NCBI GenBank assembly: GCA_004325065.1
Contig: PITI01000297.1
Location: forward strand, 1 to 15,187
Length of the DNA: 15,187 bases
Direction of reading: 5' to 3'
From: Hamiltosporidium magnivora
Taxonomy: Eukaryota; Microsporidia; Dubosqiidae
Positions 14,520 through 15,187 of the stretch are shown here, piece after piece. The translations under genes and the position numbers were made by a program. The notes under the pieces were generated by a model that ran no database searches, had not been told where the DNA came from, and saw only the letters and a list, made by a program, of their open reading frames with translations. The stretch's first letter is position 1. Each line of letters opens with the position of its first letter.

Positions 14520-15187
14520 ATGAAATGTAATATAAATAGAATAGAAGGGTCTTTTACAAGTACGATTCTTAGTGATATGTCGGAGACTGTGGAATATAAT
14601 TTGTGTGGAAAATATAGTGAATGTGAGGATTTTGGATTTTTGGAGAGTAGTGAGGTTTTTGGTGTGTCTGGTTGTAATACTAGTTTAAGGTTTAAAGAAG
14701 ATAATATTTTTGATGAAAATAATTTTGAGGAGAACAAAGAATCTTTTGTTTTCAACGAAACAAATTTTGAGGAGAAAATTAATTTAGAAGAATCAATTTT
14801 TGAAAGGAAAAAAGAATCTTTTGTTTTCAACGAAACAAATTTTGAGGAGAAAATTAATTTAGAAGAATCAATTTTTGAAAGGAAAAAAGAATCTTTTGTT
14901 TTCAACGAAACAAATTTTGAGGAGAAAATTAATTTAGAAGAATCAATTTTTGAAAGGAAAAAAGAATCTTTTGTTTTCAACGAAACAAATTTTGAGGAGA
15001 AAATTAATTTAGAAGAATCAATTTTTGAAAGGAAAAAAGAATCTTTTGTTTTCAACGCAACAAATTTTGAGGAGAAAAATAATTTAGAAGAATCGATTTT
15101 TGAAAGGAAAAAAGAATCTTTTGTTTTCAACGAAACAAATTTTGAGGAGAAAATTAATTTAGAAGAATCAATTTTTGAAAGGAAAAA
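14520..15187 (+). CDS. Partial gene (3' end outside window): Glu/Lys/Phe-rich 25-residue repeat protein
   Basis: An open + frame starts at the first ATG (14520) after an in-frame TAA (14463-14465) and remains open to the window end, giving at least 222 codons. Residues 1-65 are non-repetitive (MKCNINRIEGSFTST at the start, several Cys). A short partial unit (NNFEENKESFVFN) then leads into 25-residue repeats containing ETNFEEKINLEES and IFERKKESFVFN, charged and likely helical or extended. Function is unknown. The opposite strand is also open (14486 leftwards from beyond the window), reading as a Ser/Lys/Phe repeat. I prefer the + strand because of the CCC/GGG motif at the start, a hydrophilic charged product, and purine-rich codons typical of coding strands. 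The minus reading cannot be excluded. Confidence 0.65.
   Translation, partial: MKCNINRIEGSFTSTILSDMSETVEYNLCGKYSECEDFGFLESSEVFGVSGCNTSLRFKEDNIFDENNFEENKESFVFNETNFEEKINLEESIFERKKESFVFNETNFEEKINLEESIFERKKESFVFNETNFEEKINLEESIFERKKESFVFNETNFEEKINLEESIFERKKESFVFNATNFEEKNNLEESIFERKKESFVFNETNFEEKINLEESIFERK
14757..15187 (+). repeat. 75-bp tandem array, five full units and one partial
   Basis: Units start at 14757, 14832, 14907, 14982, 15057 and 15132; the last is cut by the window end. Units 1-4 are identical by eye and unit 5 differs at three positions (gcaaca, aaaaat, tcgatt). A shortened degenerate unit precedes the array (about 14715-14756). The 75-base period keeps the frame open on both strands. 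Confidence 0.95.

Noticed and set aside
14486..15130. Minus-strand 214-codon open frame rich in Ser/Lys/Phe
   Set aside because: It mirrors the 75-bp repeats; the + strand frame has a better start context and a more plausible product. Kept as an alternative in the + strand entry.
1..15187. CRISPR array, tRNA or rRNA genes
   Set aside because: The repeats lack unique spacers between constant repeats, and no T-arm/anticodon-arm pattern or rRNA core was found.

Overview
The window looks like AT-rich nuclear DNA of a microsporidian-like eukaryote. The supported genes are uninterrupted. One is a short-loop gamma-tubulin complex protein whose core is interrupted only by low-complexity insertions. 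CCC runs sit just upstream of two start codons, and a poly(A)-like AATAAA overlaps a stop codon. Gene density is low and long stretches are non-coding. A large repeat-rich microsporidian genome (the Hamiltosporidium type) would fit, but that is inference from style and not from a marker gene. No rRNA, tRNA or CRISPR array was seen.

Layout. 1-560: AT-rich, no gene. 561-2711 (+): an unrecognised 716-residue protein with a Lys/Pro-rich stalk and one C-terminal membrane segment. 2712-6300: non-coding, with an 85-bp tandem duplication (4011-4180) and three 70-bp copies (5722-5931). 6301-9497 (-): a Spc97/Spc98 (GCP) family gene, read right to left, its 3' end embedded in a 38-bp tandem array. Its coding region holds a 30-bp tandem array and many copies of a short DNA motif, AACACCC/GGGTGTT, in both orientations. 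9498-9900: its 5' flank, with extreme G-over-C skew on the + strand. 10041-12335 (-): a decayed RTE-like non-LTR retrotransposon with the endonuclease tail, nearly all reverse transcriptase landmarks and the 3' region still recognisable across frameshifts and stops. 12336-14462: AT-rich, no gene. 14520-15187 (+): the 5' part of a repeat protein built of near-identical 75-bp (25-codon) units, running off the window.

How the parts relate. The two main genes (561-2711 + and 6513-9497 -) converge on a long non-coding gap. Nothing suggests a shared pathway. The GCP protein should act at the spindle plaque in microtubule nucleation; the other two proteins have no assignable function. The most unusual signal is the AACACCC/GGGTGTT motif. 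It occurs both outside and inside the GCP gene, in two reading frames and both orientations. In the 30-bp array its palindrome-flanked core alternates between AACAGGGTGTT and its exact reverse complement AACACCCTGTT without disturbing the frame. This looks like a DNA-level spreading or flipping element tolerated in loops of an essential protein.
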